A stretch of 64,000 nucleotides of DNA from JAPWJZ01 sp965279315 (GTDB lineage Bacteria; Pseudomonadota; Alphaproteobacteria; Micavibrionales; UBA2020). The position numbers were made by a program, and so were the translations under genes. The stretch covers positions 496,001-560,000 of the forward strand of contig OZ257145.1 of assembly GCA_965279315.1 (NCBI GenBank). The letters are read 5' to 3'. This document shows positions 7,638 to 15,027 of this stretch, one piece after another (position 1 is the stretch's first letter; every line of letters starts with the position of its first letter). The notes below the pieces were generated by a model. That model worked only from the letters and a program-made list of their open reading frames with translations. It was not told the origin of the DNA and did not search any database.

Positions 7638-8413
7638 TGGCCTACGAACATATCCTGACGGAACGCCGCGGCAAGACCGCCCTCATCACCCTCAACCGCC
7701 CCAAGGCGCTGAACGCGCTGTGCCAGGCATTGATGGACGAACTGACCGTCGCGGTCGAGGAATTCGAGGCGGACAGCAGCATCGCCGTCATCGTGCTGAC
7801 GGGCAGCGAGAAAGCATTCGCGGCGGGCGCGGATATCAAGGAGATGGCGCCCAAGAATTTCATGGACGTCTACAAGGAAGATTTCATCACCCGCAACTGG
7901 GAGCGCATCACGCGCTGCCGCAAGCCGGTGATTGCGGCGGTGGCCGGTTACTGCCTCGGCGGCGGCTGTGAACTTGCGATGATGTGCGATTTCATCATCG
8001 CGGCGGATACCGCGAAATTCAGCCAGCCCGAAATCACCATCGGCACGATCCCGGGCGCCGGCGGCACGCAGCGCCTGACCCGCAGCGTCGGCAAGGCCAA
8101 GGCGATGGAGCTGTGCCTGACCGGCCGCATGATGGACGCGGCAGAGGCGGAGCGCGCAGGCCTGGTCGCCCGAATCGTGCCCGCCGACAAGCTTTTGGAG
8201 GATGTGCTGGCGACGGCCGAGAAAATCGGCAGCTTCAGCCAGCCCGTCGTCATGATGGCCAAGGAATCTGTAAACCGCGCCTTCGAGACCACCCTGTCCG
8301 AAGGCCTGCGCTTCGAGCGCCGCATGTTCCATGCGACTTTTGCGACCGAAGACCAGAAAGAGGGCATGAAGGCCTTTGGCGAGAAGCGCCCCGCAGCCTT
8401 TAAAGACAAGTAA
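7637..8413 (+). CDS. enoyl-CoA hydratase
   Basis: 258 residues, standard crotonase length. Oxyanion-hole segments are AGADIKEM and GYCLGGGCELAM; catalytic glutamates are predicted at 112 (GGGCEL) and 132 (QPEITIGTIPG), with the canonical spacing of 20. It hydrates trans-2-enoyl-CoA in fatty-acid beta-oxidation; substrate chain length cannot be told from sequence. In many alphaproteobacteria this gene precedes rpsT and dnaA as here. The paaF/fadB1/echA naming is ambiguous, so no symbol is given. Confidence 0.92.
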   Translation: MAYEHILTERRGKTALITLNRPKALNALCQALMDELTVAVEEFEADSSIAVIVLTGSEKAFAAGADIKEMAPKNFMDVYKEDFITRNWERITRCRKPVIAAVAGYCLGGGCELAMMCDFIIAADTAKFSQPEITIGTIPGAGGTQRLTRSVGKAKAMELCLTGRMMDAAEAERAGLVARIVPADKLLEDVLATAEKIGSFSQPVVMMAKESVNRAFETTLSEGLRFERRMFHATFATEDQKEGMKAFGEKRPAAFKDK

Positions 8414-8428
8414 TTCAACAGGTTGCAC

Positions 8429-8437
8429 TTATCCACA
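8429..8437 (+). promoter_or_regulatory. DnaA box upstream of rpsT
   Basis: TTATCCACA, the exact high-affinity DnaA box, in the 168-nt gap between the enoyl-CoA hydratase gene and rpsT. A possible promoter follows (TTGACT at 8444, weak -10 near 8467). Together with the box at 9145 it brackets rpsT. Confidence 0.65.
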
Positions 8438-8581
8438 ACAATATTGACTTATGCGTCCAACCCCTTTAAAACCGTCAAGTCCAAGGGCGCCGCGCCATTT
8501 ATGGCGATTCCCGTGCAGCCTTGCCGAACATTGGGCAGAAGATTTAACAGATTGAAACCGTAAGAAAGAGACTGAAACAAA

Positions 8582-8851
8582 ATGGCTATCACGAAATCAG
8601 GCAAGAAACGCATCCGTCGCAACGCACGCCGCGCAACGCTGAACAAGTCGCGCGTCTCCGAAATGCGCGGCGGTATCCGCAAGCTTGAAGAAGCCATCAA
8701 GGCCGGCGACGCAGACGCAGCCAAGGCAGCCCTGAAAGCGGCACAGCCCTCGATCGCACGCGTCGCAGGCAAAAAAATCATCAGCAAAAAAACGGCGTCG
8801 CGCAAAATTTCGCGCCTGTCCGCCCGCGTCAAGAAAATCGCCAAGAAATAA
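8582..8851 (+). CDS. rpsT: 30S ribosomal protein S20
   Basis: 89 residues, very basic. It begins MAITKSGKKRIRRNARR and ends SARVKKIAKK, typical S20. It binds 16S rRNA in the body of the small subunit as an early assembly protein. It is preceded by a 168-nt leader and followed by a strong terminator, so it appears monocistronic. Its position directly before dnaA is a classic alphaproteobacterial arrangement. Confidence 0.97.
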   Translation: MAITKSGKKRIRRNARRATLNKSRVSEMRGGIRKLEEAIKAGDADAAKAALKAAQPSIARVAGKKIISKKTASRKISRLSARVKKIAKK

Positions 8852-8893
8852 GCTACAATATTTTGTGGCTCCCACTTCGGGAATCACACTAGA

Positions 8894-8932
8894 CAAAAAC
8901 GCCGCGAATTTTTTTCGCGGCGTTTTTGTTTT
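8894..8932 (+). terminator. rpsT terminator
   Basis: 15-bp stem 8894-8908 / 8914-8928 with GCCGCG core, a 5-nt T loop and a flanking T tract through 8933. A-rich on the left arm and T-rich on the right, so it could work in both directions. Confidence 0.9.
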
Positions 8933-8935
8933 TGC

Positions 8936-9419
8936 AACATGGAATCGCCGCAGCACTGAAAAGAATCAATAAACAGCGGCAGAACCCGGACAGAATCGCG
9001 CACACCCCGTTTCATGCGATCAAGAATTTTCTCCGGAAAATTTTCGCGCATGTGAATCGCGCACCTGCGATTCACGCGAAAGATACAAGCGAAAATATCG
9101 GACTAAAAACTGCTTTGTTCGGCACGTTTGTTTCTTTTTTAAAATTATCCACACATGGCGCTTGCGACTCAATTTGATGGCCGCTAAGGTTTGGGCACTT
9201 CATCATTTGCAAAAACAAACCCGAACGCCCCAGCGCGTTTTAATGGCGGTTTATCAGCAGACTGCAGAAGTTACTTGAAGAAGAGGAACGGCAGAATCAC
9301 TTAAGCGCTTACTTAAAAGGCGCGGGTTTCTCTGGCGGTTTTCTTCCGCCGCTTCTTCAGCGGCGTCAGGGCGTTACGGACTTAGACTTTCAGGGCATTC
9401 TACTACTTAAGGGCAATCC
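8936..9419. other. dnaA upstream region, candidate replication-origin segment
   Basis: 484 nt without a convincing gene. It holds one exact DnaA box TTATCCACA (9145-9153), a hairpin at 9043-9080, and the palindrome TAAGCGCTTA near 9302. A second exact box lies at 8429. Two perfect boxes around rpsT fit either DnaA autoregulation or part of oriC. No cluster of boxes plus AT-rich unwinding element is obvious, so origin function is only a possibility. An AAGGG site precedes the dnaA ATG. Confidence 0.45.
9043..9080. repeat. imperfect inverted repeat upstream of dnaA
   Basis: GTGAATCGC (9052-9060) and GCGATTCAC (9067-9075) form a perfect 9-bp stem with a 6-nt loop. Beyond a 4-nt bulge (9048-9051) the pairing continues for 5 bp (9043-9047 with 9076-9080). 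It lies between rpsT and the DnaA box at 9145. It lacks a T tract, so it is not an intrinsic terminator. Confidence 0.6.
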
Positions 9420-10835
9420 ATGTTTGAAAACGGCCAGCAAGCGACAGTTGAAACCGCAGACGGCAATGATTCTGCCTCCAGTTTCGACCTGCGCTTTTCC
9501 CAGGTGAAGGCGCTGCTGCAAAAGGAATTCGGCGAGACGGCGTTCCGCAGCTGGATCGCCCCCATTGACGCCGTTTCCTGCATGTCCGGCACGCTGAGCC
9601 TGTCCGTGCCCACCCGCTTCATCCGCGACTGGGTGAAATCGCATTACGCCGACCGCATCCGCAGCCTGTGGACACAGCATTTCGGCGCGATCGCCCGCGT
9701 TGAAATCGGCATTTCCGGCAAGAAAGCCGCAACCCCCGTGGCCGCGGCGCCCGCCGGCGTCGCCTATGAAACGCCCGCCATCGCCAACGAAAACGCGGCG
9801 AAGGATTCCGCCGCCGATTTTTCTGTCGCGCTCGACCCCCGTTACACGTTTGAAAATTTCGTGACGGGCAGCCCGAACGAATTCGCCTATGCCGCCGCGC
9901 GCAAGATCGCCGACAATGAAAAGGTGTCGTTCAATCCCCTGTTCCTGCAGGGCGGCGTCGGCCTTGGCAAGACGCACCTGATGCACGCGATCGCCCATTC
10001 GGCGCGCGCGAACGGTCGTAAAGTTGCTTATATGTCGGCCGAAAAATTCATGTATGATTTCGTCCGCGCGCTCCGCTTTCAGGACACAATGGCGTTCAAG
10101 GCGAAATTCCGTTCCGTCGATGTGCTGATGGTCGATGACATCCAGTTCATCTGCGGCAAGGACGCGACGCAGGAAGAATTCTTCCACACCTTCAACGCGC
10201 TGATCGACCAGGGCAAGCAGATCGTGATCTCTGCCGACCAGAGCCCAGCCGATATGGACGGGCTCGAAGAACGCCTGCGCTCGCGCCTCTCCATGGGCCT
10301 TGTCGCCGCGATCCACCCGACGACCTATGAACTGCGCCTGGGTATCCTGCAATCGAAATGCGCGCAGATGAAGCGCGACCTGCCGCAGGATGTGCTGGAA
10401 TTCCTCGCGCAGAAAATCGCATCGAACGTCCGCGAGCTGGAAGGCGCGCTCAACCGCCTGATCGCCCATGCGGAACTCGTGAACCGCCCCGTGACGGTCG
10501 ACACCGCGCAGGACCTGCTGGCCGACCTTTTGCGCGCGAATGACCGCCGCACGACCATCGAGGACATCCAGCGCAAGGTGTCGGAACATTACGGCATCCG
10601 CCTGGCCGACATGCACAGCCCCCGCCGCGCGCGCCCGGTCGCAAGACCCCGCCAGCTGGCCATGTACCTGTGCAAGCAGCTGACGACCCATTCCCTGCCG
10701 GAAATCGGCCGGAAATTCGGCGGCCGCGACCACACGACCATCATTCATGGCGTGCGCAAGATCGAGGAACTGCTGGCGATCGACCCGGTCCTGCGCAGCG
10801 ACCTCGAATCGCTTAAAAAGGCGATTGCGGCGTAA
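9420..10835 (+). CDS. dnaA: chromosomal replication initiator DnaA
   Basis: 471 residues with the four-domain layout. Domain I (about 20-95) starts FDLRFSQVKALL and includes FRSWIAPI; a short linker follows; the AAA+ domain has Walker A GGVGLGKTH (178-186) and Walker B VLMVDDIQF (235-243). The C-terminal helix-turn-helix carries the signature GGRDHTTIIHGVRKIEEL (about 434-451). ATP-bound DnaA opens oriC and loads DnaB, which is also encoded in this window (20.3-21.8 kb). DnaA boxes upstream suggest autoregulation. Confidence 0.98.
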   Translation: MFENGQQATVETADGNDSASSFDLRFSQVKALLQKEFGETAFRSWIAPIDAVSCMSGTLSLSVPTRFIRDWVKSHYADRIRSLWTQHFGAIARVEIGISGKKAATPVAAAPAGVAYETPAIANENAAKDSAADFSVALDPRYTFENFVTGSPNEFAYAAARKIADNEKVSFNPLFLQGGVGLGKTHLMHAIAHSARANGRKVAYMSAEKFMYDFVRALRFQDTMAFKAKFRSVDVLMVDDIQFICGKDATQEEFFHTFNALIDQGKQIVISADQSPADMDGLEERLRSRLSMGLVAAIHPTTYELRLGILQSKCAQMKRDLPQDVLEFLAQKIASNVRELEGALNRLIAHAELVNRPVTVDTAQDLLADLLRANDRRTTIEDIQRKVSEHYGIRLADMHSPRRARPVARPRQLAMYLCKQLTTHSLPEIGRKFGGRDHTTIIHGVRKIEELLAIDPVLRSDLESLKKAIAA

Positions 10836-10909
10836 CCTTTTGCCCCTATCCCGCGAATTGGCTTTAGGACCCCTTTTGGCTTATATTAGGGGCTTGAAGG
10901 AGCCACCTC

Positions 10910-12859
10910 ATGCCATTCGCCCGTATTCTGTCATTCCTGCTGTTCCTGTCGCTGTTTTCAGCCCATGCCATGGCGGAACCGCCCAAATTCGTCGAAGCGC
11001 GGCTGTACAGCCCCGTGACGGCAACCGGCAAGGCGGATGTAGTCAACCTCGCCCTTGAATTAAAGCTGAAGCCGAAATGGGACACCTATTGGCGCACACC
11101 GGGCGACGCCGGCCTGCCCCCCGACCTTGATTTCAAGGGATCGGGGAATTTCAAATCCTTCACCCTGCAATACCCCCTGCCCCACCGCCTGACCATTTCC
11201 GGCCTTGATAACAACGTCTATACCGAAGAAGTCACGTTCCCCGTGACCGTCGCTGTTGCGACGCCCGGCGCGCCGCTGGACCTGAAACTGAAACTGTCGC
11301 TGCTGGTCTGCAACGAGATCTGCGTGCCGGAAAAACATGAGCTCACCTTCTCGCTGCCCGCCGGCGAGGCGATGCCCTCCGCCGAGGCAGCCCTCTATGA
11401 TGCCGCGATCGCAAAATTGCCGCGCACCAATATCGAGGGTTACAGCTTTGGCCGCAGCTGGCTTGAAAACGACACCGCCACAAATAAACAGGTGCTGGTG
11501 ATCGAAGGCCAGCTGCCCGCGAAACCCTCCGCCGATGCCGATATTTTTGTCGAGCATGATTCCGGCACCGCCTTTGGCCGCCCCGCCATCACCTATGACG
11601 ACGCGACCGGCAAAGTTGCCTTCCGCATCGAGCCGCATACGAATGACGCGCCGGAAAAACTGGCAAAAGACCTCGGCACCGGCGACATGACGCTCACTTT
11701 CGCCGACAAGGGCATCGGTTTCGAAGGCAAGACGCAACTGAACGCCGTGCCCGATACCGCGCCCAAACCCATGAGCGCGCCTGCGAAGATGAAGGAAAAA
11801 TTCACCAGCCTCGATATCGGTATTTTGCTGGGCGCATTGCTGGGCGGCCTCATCCTCAACCTGATGCCTTGCGTGCTGCCCGTTTTGTCGCTGAAGGTAT
11901 TGTCGGTCGTGAGCCACGGCGGCAAGGACAGCCGCGGCAAGATTTTCAAGAATTTCATGGCATCCGCAATCGGCGTGCTGGTGTCGTTCTGGATCATGGC
12001 GGGCGCGCTGGTGGCGGCGAAAGCCGCCGGCAGCACGATCGGCTGGGGCATCCAGTTCCAGCATCCCGGATTTTTGATTTTCCTGATCGCTGTGCTGCTG
12101 CTATTCGCGGTCAACATGTGGGGGCTGTTCGAAATCCCGCTGCCGCGTTTTATTGCGAAGCATATTGCCGCGAAACATGAAAGCGAACCGACGCTGGCGG
12201 GGCATTTCCTGACCGGCGCGTTTGCGGCCTTGCTGGCGACGCCCTGCACCGCGCCGTTCCTGGGCACCGCCGTCGGCTTTGCGCTGTCGCGCGGGGCTTA
12301 CGAGATTTTCATGATCTTCACCTTCCTGGGCCTCGGCCTTGCGCTGCCCTATATCGCGCTTGCGGTATCGCCCCGCGTGTTCAAATACATGCCCAAGCCC
12401 GGCAAATGGATGCTCACCCTTCGCAAGTTCCTTGCGGTCGTATTGCTGGCAACGGCGGTGTGGCTGGGGTCGGTGCTGTTCCGCGTGTCGGCCGAACCCG
12501 CGCTTGATGCCGGCTGGCAGACATTCGACATGGCGCTGATCGCCCCTGCGGTGAAGGAAGGCAAGACCGTGATGGTCGACGTCACCGCCGACTGGTGCCT
12601 GACCTGCAAGGCGAACAAGAAATTCGTCCTTGACCAGGACGATGTGAAAGTGGCGCTGAACACCCCCAACATCCTGCTGCTGCAGGCCGATTACACCCAG
12701 CAGGACGATGTGACGGCGCAATACCTCGGCACCTTCGGACGCTATGGCATTCCGTTCAACGTCGTCTATGGCCCGGGCGCCCCCGACGGCATCGTGCTGC
12801 CCGAACTGCTGACCAAAAAGGCGGTCATGGATGCGTTGTCGGTCGCGGCGGGGGAATAG
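10910..12859 (+). CDS. ScsB/DsbD-type thiol:disulfide interchange protein
   Basis: 649 residues. A signal peptide ends near AHAMA (residue 22); a periplasmic domain contains the pair C134/C138 (VCNEICVPEK); a membrane domain of several helices follows with C321 (LMPCVLP) and C446 (ATPCTAP); the C-terminal thioredoxin-like domain has C563/C566 in DWCLTCK. This relays electrons from cytoplasmic thioredoxin through the membrane to periplasmic acceptors. The N-terminal domain is longer than classic DsbD and fits the ScsB-like subgroup. The start has AAGGAG at good spacing. Its periplasmic partner is not adjacent. Confidence 0.92.
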   Translation: MPFARILSFLLFLSLFSAHAMAEPPKFVEARLYSPVTATGKADVVNLALELKLKPKWDTYWRTPGDAGLPPDLDFKGSGNFKSFTLQYPLPHRLTISGLDNNVYTEEVTFPVTVAVATPGAPLDLKLKLSLLVCNEICVPEKHELTFSLPAGEAMPSAEAALYDAAIAKLPRTNIEGYSFGRSWLENDTATNKQVLVIEGQLPAKPSADADIFVEHDSGTAFGRPAITYDDATGKVAFRIEPHTNDAPEKLAKDLGTGDMTLTFADKGIGFEGKTQLNAVPDTAPKPMSAPAKMKEKFTSLDIGILLGALLGGLILNLMPCVLPVLSLKVLSVVSHGGKDSRGKIFKNFMASAIGVLVSFWIMAGALVAAKAAGSTIGWGIQFQHPGFLIFLIAVLLLFAVNMWGLFEIPLPRFIAKHIAAKHESEPTLAGHFLTGAFAALLATPCTAPFLGTAVGFALSRGAYEIFMIFTFLGLGLALPYIALAVSPRVFKYMPKPGKWMLTLRKFLAVVLLATAVWLGSVLFRVSAEPALDAGWQTFDMALIAPAVKEGKTVMVDVTADWCLTCKANKKFVLDQDDVKVALNTPNILLLQADYTQQDDVTAQYLGTFGRYGIPFNVVYGPGAPDGIVLPELLTKKAVMDALSVAAGE

Positions 12860-12904
12860 GGTTTTTCCATACTGGGTATTTGCGCCCGCGTGATTCCGCC
12901 AAAG

Positions 12905-12932
12905 TTGACAGCGGCGTATAAACGCTTACGCT
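12905..12932 (+). promoter_or_regulatory. promoter for TerB-like pair, possibly leaderless transcript
   Basis: TTGACA (12905-12910), 16-nt spacer, TACGCT (12927-12932). The expected start point, about 12938-12940, coincides with the ATG at 12940, and no Shine-Dalgarno precedes that ATG. A leaderless mRNA is therefore plausible. Confidence 0.5.
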
Positions 12933-12939
12933 ATTGCCT

Positions 12940-13449
12940 ATGGTACATGAATCCCTGCAGCAGAAAAAATCACCCGTCGGCAACAGCCAGTTCTATATGT
13001 GGCGTTGCGTGATCGCCCTCGCCCATGCCGATGGCATGGTGCAGCAGGGGGAACGCGACTACCTCTCCCGCGTCTTCGGCAACATGGCGCTGACCGACGA
13101 ACAGCGCCGCATTTTCCACACCGACATGGCGGAAGCGCAGGACATCGGCGCGCTGCTGGCGCATATCAACGAACCCGAATGGCGCGGGCAGCTGGTCTAT
13201 TTCGCAGGGCTGCTCGCCAAGGCCGACGGCGGCGTCGACCCGCAGGAAGATCATATCCTCAAAAAACTGCGCGCCGACCAGATGTCGAGCCTCGACATGG
13301 ACCAGATCCGCAGCGACGTCAAAAAAGCCGTGGCGGACGAAATGTTCCAGCATGACCTGAAAATGAGCAGCCTGCGCCCGCAAGGCGGTTTGGCGGCCAT
13401 CATCGACAGCCTGCTCTTGCGCCTTGGCATCGATATTTTGGAGAATTGA
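12940..13449 (+). CDS. TerB-like domain protein (first tandem copy)
   Basis: 169 residues from ATG 12940. The central FYMWRCVIALAHADGMVQ and LVYFAGLLAKADGGVDPQED are two TerB-like acidic helix motifs with DG loops, as in tellurite-resistance TerB and co-chaperone-like TerB domains that bind metal. The end, LLLRLGIDILEN, is shared with the next gene. No membrane segment. The two genes overlap almost end to start (stop at 13447-13449, next ATG 13452) and are clearly paralogues. Actual tellurite resistance cannot be inferred because no other ter genes are present. Confidence 0.78.
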   Translation: MVHESLQQKKSPVGNSQFYMWRCVIALAHADGMVQQGERDYLSRVFGNMALTDEQRRIFHTDMAEAQDIGALLAHINEPEWRGQLVYFAGLLAKADGGVDPQEDHILKKLRADQMSSLDMDQIRSDVKKAVADEMFQHDLKMSSLRPQGGLAAIIDSLLLRLGIDILEN

Positions 13450-13451
13450 CG

Positions 13452-13979
13452 ATGACGAACCTGCCCCGCCCGCCGAAACAGGAAATGACCGACAGCCAGT
13501 ACCAGATGTGGCGCGGCGTGATCGCGATCGCCCATGCGGACGGCAAGGTGCAGGACGAGGAACGCGCATACCTGAAAAAAGTGTTCCAGAACCTCGACCG
13601 CGTCTACGGCCTGACCATGGCGCAGCGGACGGAGCTGGACGACGACATGCTGAACCCGAAAAGCCTCGCCGATATCCTGCCGAAAATCACCGAGCCGCAA
13701 TATCGCGGCATGCTGATCCATTTCGGCGAAGTGCTGGTATGGTCGGATAACGAAGTGACGGCCGAGGAAGAGGACGTCATCAAGAAACTCTATGTCGGCC
13801 AGATGTCGTCCATCGACGAAAAGAAACTGCGCGCCGACATCACCGCGCAGCTGGCCGCCACCAAGGCCGAACGCGACCACGAGCTGGAAAAAATCCACGC
13901 CACCGGCGAGCGCAAAAGCCCCGTCTTCCGCGGCTTCGACCGCCTGCTCCGCAAGATCGGGATTGATATTTTAGAGTAA
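13452..13979 (+). CDS. TerB-like domain protein (second tandem copy)
   Basis: 175 residues, ATG 13452 two bases after the upstream stop. It repeats the layout of its neighbour: QYQMWRGVIAIAHADGKVQD, MLIHFGEVLVWSDNEVTAEE, GQMSSIDEKKLRADI and the end LLRKIGIDILE. The shared motifs MSS(L/I)D and GIDILE show a tandem duplication. Copy 2 carries a longer Lys/Glu-rich helix before the tail. Its last 25 coding bases recur about 0.9 kb downstream (14844-14868). Confidence 0.78.
   Translation: MTNLPRPPKQEMTDSQYQMWRGVIAIAHADGKVQDEERAYLKKVFQNLDRVYGLTMAQRTELDDDMLNPKSLADILPKITEPQYRGMLIHFGEVLVWSDNEVTAEEEDVIKKLYVGQMSSIDEKKLRADITAQLAATKAERDHELEKIHATGERKSPVFRGFDRLLRKIGIDILE
13949..13973 (+). repeat. 25-nt direct repeat, left copy
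   Basis: The last codons of the second TerB-like gene. It matches 14844-14868 at 23 of 25 positions. Together the two copies bracket an AT-rich segment containing one gene. Confidence 0.8.
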
Positions 13980-14096
13980 CAACGGCGCGTTCCGCAGAAG
14001 CGCAGGCTTATTCTACTTTAGGAAACAAGCGGCAGTTCCATCATCTGTAAATTTTGATTTGGGGCTTGTTTATATATAACGCAGTCCAGGCACATC

Positions 14097-14861
14097 ATGA
14101 GCCGATTGAAACCACACTTGAAATCCCCGATTGTCAGGTTTTTCCTGATATTGGTTTCCATTTTATTTTCGGGATACATGTATTTAAAATTCATTCATGT
14201 AGCTGAAGGCCCGCCATGCTGCGCGCCCGATATCAATCAACTTCGAGAGGGCGGAACACCACATGCCTTTCGTCAATTCAATACTCTGACCGCCACCGTA
14301 CAGATATCCGGATCTTTACTTACGCCTGAAGACGAGGTTGGGGAGAAAACAGAAAAAAAAGATAGAGAAGATAGAATTGCAGGAATCTTCATCGAAAAAC
14401 TGAACAGAAAACTTTTATCAGTTGGCCCTAAGGACCTAACTGTTAAAAAATATGGACAGCAGATAACTTTTCAATCAAGTCCGTTCAATCTCAATATCAA
14501 CCTTTACATGAACAATGAGAGCTATCTCTCTAAAGATTTACTCGCAAGCTATATTGTCAATATACAACGCTCAAAAATTTTCGGCATGCATTCAGACGCG
14601 CTGCTCAAGCGCGCGACTGACCCGTTATACTCACTTACCATTGCCGAACGACGTAAAATCATTGATGACGGAAGACACATAGGTGCATATACCAAGGAAT
14701 TTTTTACAGGCACGATGGAAATCGGCAGCGCCGAAATGAATGATAAATTGGAGAAGTGCGCAGATTGGGTCGTCAGCAAGCTTGTGTTCGAACTAGACAG
14801 CGCAAACAAACTGCAGCAACAATACATGTCGCAAAGTCGTCCGCCGCAAGGTCGGGATTGA
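14097..14861 (+). CDS. AT-rich hypothetical membrane-anchored protein
   Basis: 254 residues, no recognised family. An N-terminal hydrophobic helix (about residues 14-30, FFLILVSILFSGYMYLKF) is followed by a CC pair in GPPCCAPD and a long polar domain rich in Lys, Ile and Asn. It is probably anchored in the inner membrane facing the periplasm. Codon use is distinctly A/T-ended, unlike both flanks, which suggests acquisition. The stop falls inside the repeated 25-nt 3' end of the TerB-like gene, in a different frame, giving the tail SRPPQGRD. Confidence 0.7.
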   Translation: MSRLKPHLKSPIVRFFLILVSILFSGYMYLKFIHVAEGPPCCAPDINQLREGGTPHAFRQFNTLTATVQISGSLLTPEDEVGEKTEKKDREDRIAGIFIEKLNRKLLSVGPKDLTVKKYGQQITFQSSPFNLNINLYMNNESYLSKDLLASYIVNIQRSKIFGMHSDALLKRATDPLYSLTIAERRKIIDDGRHIGAYTKEFFTGTMEIGSAEMNDKLEKCADWVVSKLVFELDSANKLQQQYMSQSRPPQGRD

Positions 14862-14868
14862 TATTCTA
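14844..14868 (+). repeat. 25-nt direct repeat, right copy
   Basis: A copy of the 3' end of the TerB-like gene (13949-13973) with two substitutions. It contains the TGA that ends the AT-rich gene. This looks like a scar of duplication or insertion. Confidence 0.8.
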
Positions 14869-14885
14869 AAAATAGAAAAACAGTT

Positions 14886-15021
14886 GTCATGCCAGCGAAG
14901 GCTGGCATCTCGCAGGCCGCGCGGCATGCGTTTATAAAGCCGCGCTTGCGCGCGGGAGATGCCAGCACGCCAGCTACGCTGGCAAATTATAGTATCGGCA
15001 AAGCCGATATGCTGGCATGAC
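14886..15021. repeat. GAAG-hairpin inverted repeat, copy B
   Basis: Terminal inverted repeats GTCATGCCAGC (14886-14896) and GCTGGCATGAC (15011-15021) are perfect over 11 nt. The left end continues as a hairpin with GAAG loop (ATGCCAGC-GAAG-GCTGGCAT). Two or three further small hairpins lie inside, including CCAGCTACGCTGG and TATCGGCAAAGCCGATA. At 136 nt it is longer and more diverged than copies A, C and D. It fills the gap before the stop of mrcA. Confidence 0.75.
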
Positions 15022-15027
15022 GATGAA

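Noticed and set aside
9300..9316. CtrA site TTAA-N7-TTAA before dnaA
   Set aside because: The two TTAA blocks are separated by 8 nt, not 7, so the consensus is not met.
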